Assembly: GCF_004125265.1 (NCBI RefSeq)
Contig: NZ_RDTE01000003.1
Location: 1,860,001 to 1,924,000, forward strand
From: Streptomyces lydicus
Lineage (GTDB): Bacteria > Actinomycetota > Actinomycetes > Streptomycetales > Streptomycetaceae
DNA: 64,000 nucleotides
Direction of reading: 5' to 3'
Below are positions 51,873 to 60,224 of the stretch, one piece after another; positions within the stretch are counted from its first letter, which is position 1, and each line of letters starts with the position of its first letter. The notes beneath the pieces were generated by a model. That model was not told the DNA's origin, made no database searches, and saw only the letters and a list, made by a program, of their open reading frames with translations. The position numbers and the translations under genes are program-made.

Positions 51873-52555
51873 GCGGCCAAAGCCTTTCTGAACCGCGGCA
51901 GGTAAGGGAGCGGGGCTGGAGGAGCGAGGCGCGCACTGCGATCGTGCCGGGAATGGCGCTCGTCCCGGACGTCGATGGCCGTCCCACCTCCTTCGTCGCC
52001 GACTAGGCGCGGTCGTGCTGGCGTCGAAGAGACCTTCCCCGTGGAGCTGGGCCGCCCCGCACGGACCCCTGCTGCGGGGGATGCGGGTGGAGGGCAGTCC
52101 TCTGGCGGGATCGCTCCCGACGACGCCAGCACGACCGCGCGCGATGAGGTGCCGGAGGACCCACGCGATCGGCTGGCACGGCTGCGCGGAGAGCTACCGG
52201 CCTCCGTCGGTATCTCCAGCTGGCGGCACGTCGCCGCCCCGCTTGTGACAGCCCCAACCTGGCACAGTTGTCGCGCTTATCCGCGATGCTCACCGGAGTG
52301 CCGTTCCAGCGCAACCACTTCCCCACAGGTAGCCGGACTTCGACGGCAACGAAGCGTGACATCGTACGGGCCGCCTGCACGCCGGCGGCCCGTTGCCTCA
52401 CGTCAGAGCCACCTGCTTGCCCTCGTCTGACCGCTTGGGCGCAACGAGTTCAGGTGCGTCGTCCGGCGAGTTGTGGTGCGCGAGCAGCCACCAGGTGTAC
52501 TGGGAACCATTGGGGGACTCGCCACCGCGGTTGGCGTTGCGGCTACGATCCGCGC
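51873..52555. other. Non-coding region with a long inverted repeat
   Basis: No frame looks coding. GCGCGGTCGTGCTGGCGTCG (52007-52026) is repeated perfectly inverted at 52121-52140 around 94 bases. The repeat could be the ends of a lost small element or a folded RNA. Near 52543 TACGAT lies seven bases before the ATG of the next gene, as in leaderless Streptomyces promoters. Confidence 0.5.
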
Positions 52556-53137
52556 ATGTCAGTCAACAGCGTTTCTGATCTGGGCCGTTCGCCCCAACAA
52601 CGGCCCAGGCGAGGCAATTCGCAACGGAAAGATCAGCCGGACTGGCTGACATACGAGGAAGACGTCGCGGAACTCGTGGACAGCCTTGACGAGGGCGCCA
52701 CGGTGCGAATGAACCAGCAAGTGCCGGGGAACATCAGTGGCGTGCAGCGGCAGCTGGACGCTCTGCTCAGAGGCGAGGTTGCGGGCCAGCCCATAAGTAT
52801 CGCGATCGAGGCGAAGCGGTATCAGCGCCGGGTGAGCATAGGCACGATCGACGAGTTCATTGGGAAGATCCTGGACGTAGGCTGTGACCGTGGGGTGCTC
52901 TACTCTGCCGGCGGCTTCACCGATGGGGCGTTATCGCGAGCGAGTAACGCACGCAACCCCGCGGTCGGCTGTGTTCACCTACCGCCCGATACTGCTGACG
53001 TGGATGCCCTGAACGCGGTGGTGTGTGACTACAGCTACACCGTGGATGAGTCCGGTCTCCACACCGGCGGGTACCGGCTGTGGCTAGAAGGCCATGATCT
53101 CTGGCTCTACCGTGACGAGCACTACTGGGAAGAGTGA
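52556..53137 (+). CDS. Mrr-like restriction endonuclease-fold protein
   Basis: ATG 52556 starts a 193-residue protein. After a basic N-terminus comes DWLTYEEDVAELVDSLDEGA, then VRMNQQVPGNISGVQRQLDA, the catalytic ISIAIEAKRYQRRVSIGTID (ExK) and KILDVGCDRGVLYSAGGFTD. This is the Mrr_cat order found in type IV restriction enzymes, reduced to the catalytic domain. The usual DNA-binding winged helix is missing. It may attack modified foreign DNA, in line with its place between toxin and CRISPR genes. Confidence 0.75.
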   Translation: MSVNSVSDLGRSPQQRPRRGNSQRKDQPDWLTYEEDVAELVDSLDEGATVRMNQQVPGNISGVQRQLDALLRGEVAGQPISIAIEAKRYQRRVSIGTIDEFIGKILDVGCDRGVLYSAGGFTDGALSRASNARNPAVGCVHLPPDTADVDALNAVVCDYSYTVDESGLHTGGYRLWLEGHDLWLYRDEHYWEE

Positions 53138-53711
53138 GGGGCAGCCTGCGTGGAGTTGCTCCGGCCGTGATGTTGCTGAGCGCAACGTTGGTGGCAGCAA
53201 TGATCACCGAGATGGTGCTCGGTCTGTTGAGGGTGACGTAGGCGCGGGTCCGGTCGAGGGTGATCGCCGCGGTGCTGTCCCGACGCCCCTGCGATGCCCT
53301 CGTCCAGCCCCGCAGCGCCGCTATGCCCCAGGCTGCGGCTGGCGCATGTACCCCCTGGTCTCGGTAGTCGGGCCTCAAGTGGGGCCCGCCTTTGATGGCG
53401 GGCTGTCCGCTCGAATCGCAGGGGCTGGTCAACCGCGCAATCCTGATTCGCCCAGGAGGGTGGAAGTCTCGGCACTGAGCACTTGCAGTGTCGACGGGAA
53501 CCCCCGAGGTTCGGCCTGGGAGCGCAGCAGGGGCGATCACCCCACCCTTTCGTGGGACAGCGTTGTTCGATTTATAGTGGCTAGCATTTCATTCGGGCCG
53601 CCCATGAAATTTCATGACGGATTTTCGCGGGGCTTCTACCTGCGCAGATCTCGGCGGCTTCGAGAGGGAAGCGGAAAAGTGGGATCCTCGAACAGAGAGG
53701 GAGCGCCTCAG
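53138..53711. other. Region without a supported gene
   Basis: Open frames on both strands have poor composition. 53557-53640 is AT-richer than its surroundings, and TATAGT at 53573-53578 could be a -10 box for the DUF397 gene; I cannot place a convincing -35. A minus-strand stretch near 53200-53350 (TAAITLDRTRAYVTLNRPST) may be a gene fragment. Confidence 0.4.
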
Positions 53712-53951
53712 ATGCAGAAGTTCATGAATGGCATGCCTGCTAGCCTCGTCCCCGGTAAGTGGGTGAAGAGCCGAAAGAGCGAGGCCAACGGCACGTGTGT
53801 CGAGGCTTTGAAGCTCCCGCAGGGGCGCGTAGCCCTGCGGAACTCGACCGACCCAAGCGGACCCGCGCTGGTCTTTACCGCCGACGAGATGGAAGCCTTC
53901 CTCGACGGCGCAAAGAAAGGCGAGTTCGACTCCTTCGCCAGCCTCAACTAG
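53712..53951 (+). CDS. DUF397 protein
   Basis: ATG 53712 follows GGGAG. The 79-residue protein has the family signature: GKWVKSRKSEANGTCVEALK, then VALRNSTDPSGPALVFTADE and FLDGAKKGEFD. DUF397 proteins are small partners of XRE/DUF5753 regulators in Streptomyces development (WhiJ-like systems) and some behave like antitoxins. The regulator is the next gene. An internal Met six codons in is an alternative start. Confidence 0.88.
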   Translation: MQKFMNGMPASLVPGKWVKSRKSEANGTCVEALKLPQGRVALRNSTDPSGPALVFTADEMEAFLDGAKKGEFDSFASLN

Positions 53952-53994
53952 CAGTACCAGAAAGGAAGTTCGAGCAACTCTCTCCATCCGGGCA

Positions 53995-54015
53995 TGTCAT
54001 CATGTACATATGACA
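53995..54015 (+). promoter_or_regulatory. Candidate operator before the XRE gene
   Basis: TGTCATCATGTACATATGACA is an almost perfect palindrome (TGTCAT ... ATGACA with ATGTACAT inside) 18 bases before GTG 54034. It is well placed for autoregulation by the XRE protein. Confidence 0.5.
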
Positions 54016-54033
54016 CCCCGGTAAGGAGTAATC

Positions 54034-54999
54034 GTGTCCTCGAACTCGAATCCGATCCGTCTGGCCCGGACTCCCGGGCCAGACTGGACGAAGACGGCTG
54101 CGAACGTCTTTCTTGGACACACCGTCCGGGAGATGCGCGAAAATGCGGGCCTTACACAGAAGCAACTCGCGAAGGAAATCCTCGTCTCGAGCCCGACGGT
54201 CCATCGCTTGGAGGCCGCGGAGACGACGCCCGTGCGACGCACAGTTGATTCGGTAATCAACTACTTCAAGCCCGGTGCGAGCATGAGGGATACGCTGACG
54301 ATGTTGCTCTCTCGCGCCTTGGAGCCTGAATGGTTCCAACACCGTTTTGGCGACTGCACGCCGGGCTACCTCCGCCGGCTACTCGGCCTGGAGTCGATGG
54401 CCATCACCATCACGACGTACGACGTGCGTCTGGTGCCTGGGCTGCTGCAGACGTCGGCCTACGCCGAACACATCGTCCGTACTGGTCTGCATCTGAGCGA
54501 GTGGGACGGTCCTGAGTTGGAGCTGCGTCTGGCTCAACGCGCGGAGCGTCAGGAGCGGGTGTTGGGGCAGGCGGCTCCGCCGCAGTGCATCTTCATGTTG
54601 GACCAGTCTGTACTGGGCCGGAAGGCTGGGACCAAGAAGACCATGCACGAGCAGATGGTCTTCCTGCGTGAGATGGCTGATCTGCCGCACATCACGATCA
54701 GGTTCGTGCTTTCCGGCCGGATGATCGCGGGCAACGCGGCCGCGATGGCCGGGTCCATGGCACAGCTGCAGTTTGGTCGCGGTGGCCTTCCTGACTTCGT
54801 CTATGCCGAGCAGTACGAGAAGGCGGACTATTTCTCCAAGCCGTCCCGGAAGGCCAAGGATCGGAACAGGCCCCTGACGCCCAGGCAGAACGACTATGAG
54901 CGGCACTTGCAGCTGCTGCTGCGGATCCAGGGCGAGGGATGCGCCTCACCGGCCAAGAGCCGGCGCATGCTGGACAAGGCCATCAAGCGCTACTCGTAA
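54034..54999 (+). CDS. XRE-family regulator with DUF5753 domain
   Basis: GTG 54034 follows AAGGAG. The 321-residue protein has a helix-turn-helix at about 30-65 (VREMRENAGLTQKQLAKEIL, SSPTVHRLEAAETTPVRR), then a DUF5753 domain from about 110 (ITTYDVRLVPGLLQTSAYAE, RAERQERVLGQAAPPQCIFM, GGLPDFVYAEQYEKADYFSK). It belongs with the DUF397 gene upstream. Streptomyces have many such pairs, which govern development or secondary metabolism or act as toxin-antitoxin-like modules. Confidence 0.9.
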   Translation: MSSNSNPIRLARTPGPDWTKTAANVFLGHTVREMRENAGLTQKQLAKEILVSSPTVHRLEAAETTPVRRTVDSVINYFKPGASMRDTLTMLLSRALEPEWFQHRFGDCTPGYLRRLLGLESMAITITTYDVRLVPGLLQTSAYAEHIVRTGLHLSEWDGPELELRLAQRAERQERVLGQAAPPQCIFMLDQSVLGRKAGTKKTMHEQMVFLREMADLPHITIRFVLSGRMIAGNAAAMAGSMAQLQFGRGGLPDFVYAEQYEKADYFSKPSRKAKDRNRPLTPRQNDYERHLQLLLRIQGEGCASPAKSRRMLDKAIKRYS

Positions 55000-55020
55000 C
55001 GGCTCGCCCGCCCTGGCTAC

Positions 55021-55833
55021 CTAGCTCCGGGGCGGCACCTTCCCCAGGCCGCCGTACTCCGTCCACTCGATGCTGCGTTGACGCTGCTGAAGCTCGGAGT
55101 CAGGTCGCCAATCAGTGACATCGACGAGACCTGGCTCCTGCTCGATGAGGTTTGTGAAGATCTCCTCCACGTCCGTCTTCTCGCGCACGCGCCCCCAGTT
55201 GCCTTGGGTCTGGATCCGCATGAGCTCCGTGACGCCGTCGCGAACCTTGGGGTCGTCGCTGACGAGCTGGCACACAACGACGAAGCTGCCGGGCACGAGC
55301 CTGTCGACAACTCGTTCCACGAGTTGCTTGGGGCCGGCGCTATCAGGCAGGCAGTGCAGTACCGAGATGAACAGGGCAGCCACCGGCTGGGAGAAGTCGA
55401 TGAGCCGGTTCAGGTCCCTATGCGCGAAAATCCTGTCGGTGTCCGTCATGTCGACGGGCAGGATCGTGGTGTTGTCGTTCTCGTCCAACAGCGACTGCCC
55501 GAGCGCCAGGACGACAGGGTCGTTGTCGATGTAGACGACGCGAGCATCAGAGTTGACTTCCTGGGCAATCTGGTGCACGTTGCGCTGCGTCGGCAAGCCG
55601 GAACCGAAGTCGATGAACTGCTTTACCCCGTGTTCCTTGGCAAGCACGCCAACCACACGCTGGAGAAACCAGCGGTTGTTCAGCGCAATCTCACGCGATG
55701 TTGGTGCGACTTCCAGAAGTAACTCGCAGGCTTCCTGGTCGACTTCAAAGTTATTACTACCGCCCAGTAGCCAGTCGTACATCCGCGCAACGCTCGGTAC
55801 CGAAAGATCGACTACACGTTTGCGCTCCGACAA
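55021..55833 (-). CDS. DUF574-type SAM-dependent methyltransferase
   Basis: TTG 55833 starts the conserved part (SERKRVVDLSVPSVARMYDW, LLGGSNNFEVDQEA); the frame is open to 55977 but that end is hydrophobic and atypical. The AdoMet site is KQFIDFGSGLPTQRNVHQIA, followed by ARVVYIDNDPVVLALGQSLL. SVLHCLPDSAGPKQLVERVV closes the family signature. The substrate of this abundant Streptomyces family (PF04672) is unknown. It is convergent with the XRE gene, and such methyltransferases often sit near XRE/DUF397 genes. Confidence 0.85.
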   Translation of the reverse strand: MSERKRVVDLSVPSVARMYDWLLGGSNNFEVDQEACELLLEVAPTSREIALNNRWFLQRVVGVLAKEHGVKQFIDFGSGLPTQRNVHQIAQEVNSDARVVYIDNDPVVLALGQSLLDENDNTTILPVDMTDTDRIFAHRDLNRLIDFSQPVAALFISVLHCLPDSAGPKQLVERVVDRLVPGSFVVVCQLVSDDPKVRDGVTELMRIQTQGNWGRVREKTDVEEIFTNLIEQEPGLVDVTDWRPDSELQQRQRSIEWTEYGGLGKVPPRS

Positions 55834-55992
55834 CGGACGTGTCCCCTCGCCGATTCCCCCGCGTTCAAAGTGGAGTTGCCATCTTAGAAGGGCAGCGCAC
55901 AGGGCACCACCGCCAGCAAGGGTGAAGGCGGTGGCGAAGGGTGGCGAATTAGCAAGCCAGAGGCCCGTTGCGAACACGCTCGCGGGTGGCGT

Positions 55993-56532
55993 TCAGGGGT
56001 ACGTCAGAAGTGCCTCCCCCTCGAACAGGTAGGGGCGAGCACGCCGGGCGGCGCCAAGGCCGGCCTCGACAGCGGGAGGCTCCAGCCCCATGAGGTCGGC
56101 CGCCTCTCCGACGTCCAGGCCAAGGCGACGGCAAAGCAGCACGCTGTCAGCACTGGTCTCCGGCAGGCCGAAGTAGAGAGTGGCCACATCGGTGTTCTGC
56201 AGAGGCACAGTGTCGATCTGGCGGCTGACCTGGAATCGGAGTTCCTCCCAGACGTCTGCGGCGAGGCATGGCTGGCTCAGTAACCAGTTCCAGTGCCGAC
56301 GCGCAAACGACAGCGTGGCGCGCACGGCGGCCGCGGCCGGTGCAGCCGCACGCCTGCCGAGCCGGGCCTTGGCATAGCACGCGTAACGGGGCTGGTTTCT
56401 TTCGGTGAAAGCGCGGAAGCCGAGATCTGTAGCGATGAGGGCGGGCCTCGCCCGCACCAGAGGGTGAAGTGAAGTGTCGACGAGCGGCACACTCGATCGA
56501 GGGGAGAAGGGCATGGGGCGCTCCTCAGGCAT
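55993..56532 (-). CDS. Sigma-factor-like protein, 179 aa
   Basis: ATG 56532 is used; ATG 56514 (MPFSPRSSVPLVDTSLHPL) is also possible. Residues about 40-115 are helical with aromatic residues (RNQPRYACYAKARLGRRAAA, FARRHWNWLLSQPCLAADVW). Residues about 130-170 (DSVLLCRRLGLDVGEAADLM, GLEPPAVEAGLGAARRARP) look like sigma region 4 with its helix-turn-helix. No clear region 2 is seen. It may be an ECF-derived regulator of unknown target. Confidence 0.65.
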   Translation of the reverse strand: MPEERPMPFSPRSSVPLVDTSLHPLVRARPALIATDLGFRAFTERNQPRYACYAKARLGRRAAAPAAAAVRATLSFARRHWNWLLSQPCLAADVWEELRFQVSRQIDTVPLQNTDVATLYFGLPETSADSVLLCRRLGLDVGEAADLMGLEPPAVEAGLGAARRARPYLFEGEALLTYP

Positions 56533-56635
56533 GCGGGTCCGCTACTCCGGCCTGGCACTCGATGCCGCACGGCGCGGCGGTAGGCGGCGAGAGGGCCCCG
56601 CGCCCTGATGAGCGCGGGGCAAGGAACGCCGGGCG

Positions 56636-56902
56636 CTAACTGCCCGGGGCCCAAGTGACGTTCAGGCCGGCATGCCAGGTGAAACCGAGCATGGTGACGA
56701 TGAAGGCAGACTCGGTCGTGTCGACAGTGGTGCCCTTAATCAGGGTCCACATGAGGACGAATGCTGCGAGAAGAGCGCTCAACCGGACGACCGCATGACC
56801 GCCGAGGGCGTTGTGAAGCCCTACGGGAGCGATGTTGAAACTGGTACCGTGAAAATGCCCGGAGGGTAGCTGCAGGCTCCCTCGGCGATACGGTTCGATC
56901 AT
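56636..56902 (-). CDS. Small membrane protein, 88 aa
   Basis: ATG 56902 follows AAGGA; the longer open frame upstream is not coding in character. After a polar start (MIEPYRRGSLQLPSGHFHGT) there are two hydrophobic segments, VVRLSALLAAFVLMWTLI and ESAFIVTMLGFTWHAGLNV. It is probably an inner-membrane protein. No family is recognised. Confidence 0.65.
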   Translation of the reverse strand: MIEPYRRGSLQLPSGHFHGTSFNIAPVGLHNALGGHAVVRLSALLAAFVLMWTLIKGTTVDTTESAFIVTMLGFTWHAGLNVTWAPGS

Positions 56903-57060
56903 TTGCACGTTTTCCTTCGGACGGGTCGTCCCCGGGGCCGTGGTGATGCACTTTCCCGGGCGGGCCCTCAATCGGGAGCCCAAGAGGAAGCTACCGCGCC
57001 GAATCGGGCGTTCAGGGCCATCACCCCCCTCATGAAAACTCATTCCGGCCGCACATAATG

Positions 57061-57100
57061 TTTCGATCGGCGGCGATCGAAAATTGAGATCTTTCGATCG
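57061..57100. promoter_or_regulatory. Candidate operator with three TTTCGATCG half-sites
   Basis: TTTCGATCG and its complement CGATCGAAA form a perfect inverted repeat at 57061-57082 with a 4-base centre; a third direct copy lies at 57092-57100. The 337-base region 56903-57238 holds no gene, so this is probably a regulator-binding site for the divergent genes on either side. Confidence 0.5.
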
Positions 57101-57238
57101 CGGCAGAACGACCGCAGCCGAATAGACGACACGAGAGAGTCAGCCACACAGTTGATGCGAGGCCCTGGCGGAGAAGCTGACAAGGCGAGACCTGAGCCAT
57201 GATGGCCGGTGGCAGTCGAGGCCGGCTTGGAGGTGACG

Positions 57239-57475
57239 ATGAGAGTCGTGTTCGTACACGGGGCGTGCGTGCGGAACGGGTCGTGGTGGTGGCACCGCAC
57301 CGCCGAGCTGCTGCAGGAGCAAGGGGTGCCGAGCATGGTCCCGGCACTCCCGAGCTGCGGCGAGGTGGGCCTGCCCGGCGGCGTCGGCGGCCCGGGGCTG
57401 CCCGAGGACGTTGCCGCAGTGCGGCAGGCGCTACAGGCCGGCGACGAGCCGACCATCGCGGTCGCCCACAGCTAC
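57239..57475 (+). pseudogene. Alpha/beta hydrolase truncated by the CRISPR array
   Basis: ATG 57239 starts RVVFVHGACVRNGSWWWHRT, the oxyanion HG motif of this family. About 79 codons later VAVAHSYGG (at EPTIAVAHSYGG) gives the nucleophile elbow with its serine, and there the first degenerate CRISPR repeat begins. The frame continues briefly through repeat and spacer DNA. The remaining two thirds of the gene, with the catalytic acid and histidine, are missing from the window. Confidence 0.72.
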
Positions 57476-58730
57476 GGCGGCAACCCTCCTGGGCTGATGA
57501 CGACGGCGATCCGGGGGGTGCCGCTGACCACCGCGATCGGGTTGCGAACCCTCCTGGGCTGATGACGACCCGTGCGCCCTGGCGTACGTCCTTGGCCAGT
57601 ACGCGTTGCGAACCCTCCTGGGCTGATGACGACCCGACGCGGCCGAGAAACCCAGGACATGTAGGCGGCGTTGCGAACCCTCCTGGGCTGATGACCACCT
57701 ACTCACCCGGCGCCCGCCCGCCGACCGGGTCAGGTTGCGAACCCTCCTGGGCTGATGACGACCAAGTGCCAGCCGGTGTCCAGGCCGAACGTGTCCTGTT
57801 GCGAACCCTCCTGGGCTGATGACGACCGGACCGGACTGGACCACACGCGCCATCGCGCAGACGTTGCGAACCCTCCTGGGCTGATGACGACGTGGGCGTG
57901 GGCGTCCGCGGGGAAGCTCGCGTACGTGTTGCGAACCCTCCTGGGCTGATGACGACACGCGCAGCCGGCGAAGGAGGTGGAAGCCCTGCCGCGTTGCGAA
58001 CCCTCCTGGGCTGATGACGACCACCAAGGTTGCCGGGGCTGCCCTGCCGGAGGACGGGTTGCGAACCCTCCTGGGCTGATGACGACACGACCAGCAGCGC
58101 CGCGCTGACGTAGTAGACGAGTTGCGAACCCTCCTGGGCCGATGACGACCCGCGAGCAGGGCTTCGACCGGGATAAGCCACCCCGTTGCGAACCCTCCTG
58201 GGCTGATGACGACAGGATGACCGGCGCGGACAGCACCCGCCGCACCGAGTTGCGAACCCTCCTGGGCTGATGACGACCCGAAAGCGGCGGGGCCTGGTGC
58301 TCCACCTCCTACAGGTTGCGAACCCTCCTGGGCTGACGACGACGCTCTCGACCGGCGCACTTGCCCTCACGGACACGTTGCGAACCCTCCTGGGCTGATG
58401 ACGACCCGTGTAGCGGGTGACGATCGCGTTGACCCGGTGCACGTTGCGAACCCTCCTGGGCTGATGACGACCGGAGACGGGGGCCTCTTGACTGTGTGCT
58501 CAGTGAAGTTGCGAACCCTCCTGGGCTGATGACGACTCAGGTCATCGACCCCCAGACCAGCGGCGCGGTGCTGTTGCGAACCCTCCTGGGCTGATGACGA
58601 CGGGGGCGCCGGTATGAGCGTGATGGACCCGTACGAGTTGCGAACCCTCCTGGGCTGATGACGACATGGGTGGCGTACATCCCGCACCCCTGCCCCACCA
58701 TGTTGCGAACCCTCCTGGGCTGATGACGAC
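57476..58730 (-). CRISPR. CRISPR array, 19 repeats plus one degenerate repeat
   Basis: A 29-base repeat occurs at 57541, 57605, 57670, 57734, 57798, 57863, 57928, 57993, 58058, 58121, 58185, 58249, 58315, 58377, 58443, 58508, 58573, 58637 and 58702; spacers are 33-37 bases. On the plus strand it begins GTTGCGAACCC and ends TGATGACGAC; transcribed from the right it ends GGGTTCGCAAC, the usual type I 3' end. The copy at 57476 is degenerate, marking the distal end. Repeats at 57670, 58121 and 58315 carry single changes. All spacers differ by eye. Confidence 0.96.
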
Positions 58731-58973
58731 CAAGAAGATCGGGCTGACGTACGGCCCGAGGGTAAAGCCCCAGTTCAGGGACATGCCTCTGGCTGCGTTG
58801 GGATGGGTTGTGCGGTGATCTGTCGGTGCGGCATTACCGCAGGTCAGCGGTTCAGACTGGCCTTGCTGCGGAGCATGAGCCCATCCGCACTCTCGGCCGA
58901 CGCCGCGTCGGGCCGTGGCGCAGCCGACTAGTCGACTGTTCACGTTCTGTCGACTTCCGGTCAGTGTGTGGTT
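58731..58973 (-). promoter_or_regulatory. CRISPR leader region
   Basis: This 243-base stretch lies between the most conserved end of the array and cas2. It contains no gene. New spacers and the pre-crRNA promoter (reading leftward) should be here. No clear -10/-35 pair stands out. Confidence 0.6.
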
Positions 58974-59237
58974 TCACAGGATGTCTCCTGGGCCGCCCAG
59001 GGCGACGCCGAGGGTTGTGGTGTCGATCATGTCGGGCGAGCGGGTGGTGTAGGTGACGATGCTGTCGTAGTCGGGGTCGATGGTGGTGCGCAGGGCGGTG
59101 ATCAGGGCGCGGTACTGGGCGGTGGAGAGTTCGCCCTGGAAGACGCTGCGTTGGGTCCAGTGGAGGTATTTGCGGCAGGTCTTGAGGACTTTGGGGTTGC
59201 GTTCGACGGCGGTGTCGTAGACGAGGATGACGAAAAT
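58974..59237 (-). CDS. cas2: CRISPR-associated endonuclease Cas2
   Basis: Translation from ATT 59237 gives an 87-residue Cas2: IFVILVYDTAVERNPKVLKT, CRKYLHWTQRSVFQGELSTA, QYRALITALRTTIDPDYDSI, with the ferredoxin-fold opening strand and the Asp of VYDTA. A TGA (the cas1 stop) lies three codons upstream in the same frame, so no ATG, GTG or TTG is possible before the conserved start; the nearest internal standard codon would remove most of the protein. Cas2 forms the spacer-integration complex with Cas1. GGTGG in the end of cas1 may serve as ribosome site. Confidence 0.85.
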   Translation of the reverse strand: MFVILVYDTAVERNPKVLKTCRKYLHWTQRSVFQGELSTAQYRALITALRTTIDPDYDSIVTYTTRSPDMIDTTTLGVALGGPGDIL

Positions 59238-59243
59238 GGCGGG

Positions 59244-60224
59244 TCACCACCAAGGGTGGAAGGGCTTGTAGGGCGTGTCTTCCAGGCAGAGGCGGACCAG
59301 TTTCAGTGCTTCGAGGTGGATGAGTTCCTCGTAGCTGACTTTCCGCTTGAGGGTGCGGTGATGGACGGTCGTTGACAGCTCTTCCCGCACGAGGGCGGCG
59401 ATCTTCTTGCGGCCGTTGGTGCTGAGGGAGGCTCTTCCGACGTCGGTTTCGAAGTCGGTAGGTTTGAGGGCCCTTTGGTGGGCGGTGCGTTTGAGGAGTC
59501 GCTCCGCGAAGAGGGGTTTGAAGGGCTCGGCGAGGTCGAGGGCGAGGGTGTTGCGGCGTCGGTCGGTGTCGGAGTGGAGGAAGCCGATGGCCGGGTGGAG
59601 CGGGGTGCTGCGCAGGGCAGTCAGGACACGGGCGTAGACCAGGGCGTTGAGGTAGCTGATGAAGGCGTTGCCGGCGTTGGTGGGGGGACGGCGGGTGCGA
59701 CCGTTGAGGCGGAGCCAGGGGGGAAGTTGGGTGTCGAGGACAGCCCAGGCGGTGCGGCGGAAGTTGCCTTCCTGGCCCATGATCGCGTCATCGTCCTTGC
59801 AGTCGGGCAGGTCGGTGCGCAGAGACTGCAGGGCGGGGTCGAGGAGGTCGGTGTCCAGGGCCCAGCGGAGGTTCTCCGCTGCGGCGAGGACGAGGGCTCG
59901 GCCGATGGCGGTGCGGCGATCTGGGTCGGCGGTGATCTCGACCTGGCGGCGGATGACGGCGGCCGAGGCCACGGATTCGGCCGGGCTGAAGTGGCCGGCG
60001 TGGTTACCGTAGTGGTCGAGGATGTGCAGGGTCACGCCGTTGCGGCTCAGCATGGACATCGCCGAGGTGTTGACGTCGACGTGGTCGAAGGCGATCAGGT
60101 CGCGGATGTCGGTGATGGGGATGCGGACGGGGCTGCCGTCGGGTCGTTCGACGCGGATGCTGTTGTCTTCGCGGCGGATGCGGCACGGTTCGGTCAGCCA
60201 GTAGGTGCGGCCGGCGGCGGGCAT
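59244..60224 (-). CDS. cas1: CRISPR-associated endonuclease Cas1
   Basis: ATG 60224 overlaps the cas4 stop (ATGA). The 326-residue protein has an N-terminal beta domain (RTYWLTEPCRIRREDNSIRV) and a helical catalytic domain. The metal ligands are visible: Glu152 in GQEGNFRRTAW, His217 in IGFLHSDTDRRR, and Asp230/Glu233 in LALDLAEPFKPLF. It is the spacer integrase and closest in pattern to type I-B Cas1. cas2 follows six bases after its stop. Confidence 0.95.
   Translation of the reverse strand: MPAAGRTYWLTEPCRIRREDNSIRVERPDGSPVRIPITDIRDLIAFDHVDVNTSAMSMLSRNGVTLHILDHYGNHAGHFSPAESVASAAVIRRQVEITADPDRRTAIGRALVLAAAENLRWALDTDLLDPALQSLRTDLPDCKDDDAIMGQEGNFRRTAWAVLDTQLPPWLRLNGRTRRPPTNAGNAFISYLNALVYARVLTALRSTPLHPAIGFLHSDTDRRRNTLALDLAEPFKPLFAERLLKRTAHQRALKPTDFETDVGRASLSTNGRKKIAALVREELSTTVHHRTLKRKVSYEELIHLEALKLVRLCLEDTPYKPFHPWW

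Noticed and set aside
52917..53540. 207-residue minus-strand frame, possibly a transposase
   Set aside because: No transposase motif is visible, the frame overlaps the Mrr-like gene, and composition is poor.
57431..58687. Long minus-strand open frames through the array with repeated peptides such as HQPRRVRN
   Set aside because: They are translations of the CRISPR repeat and have no coding signal of their own.
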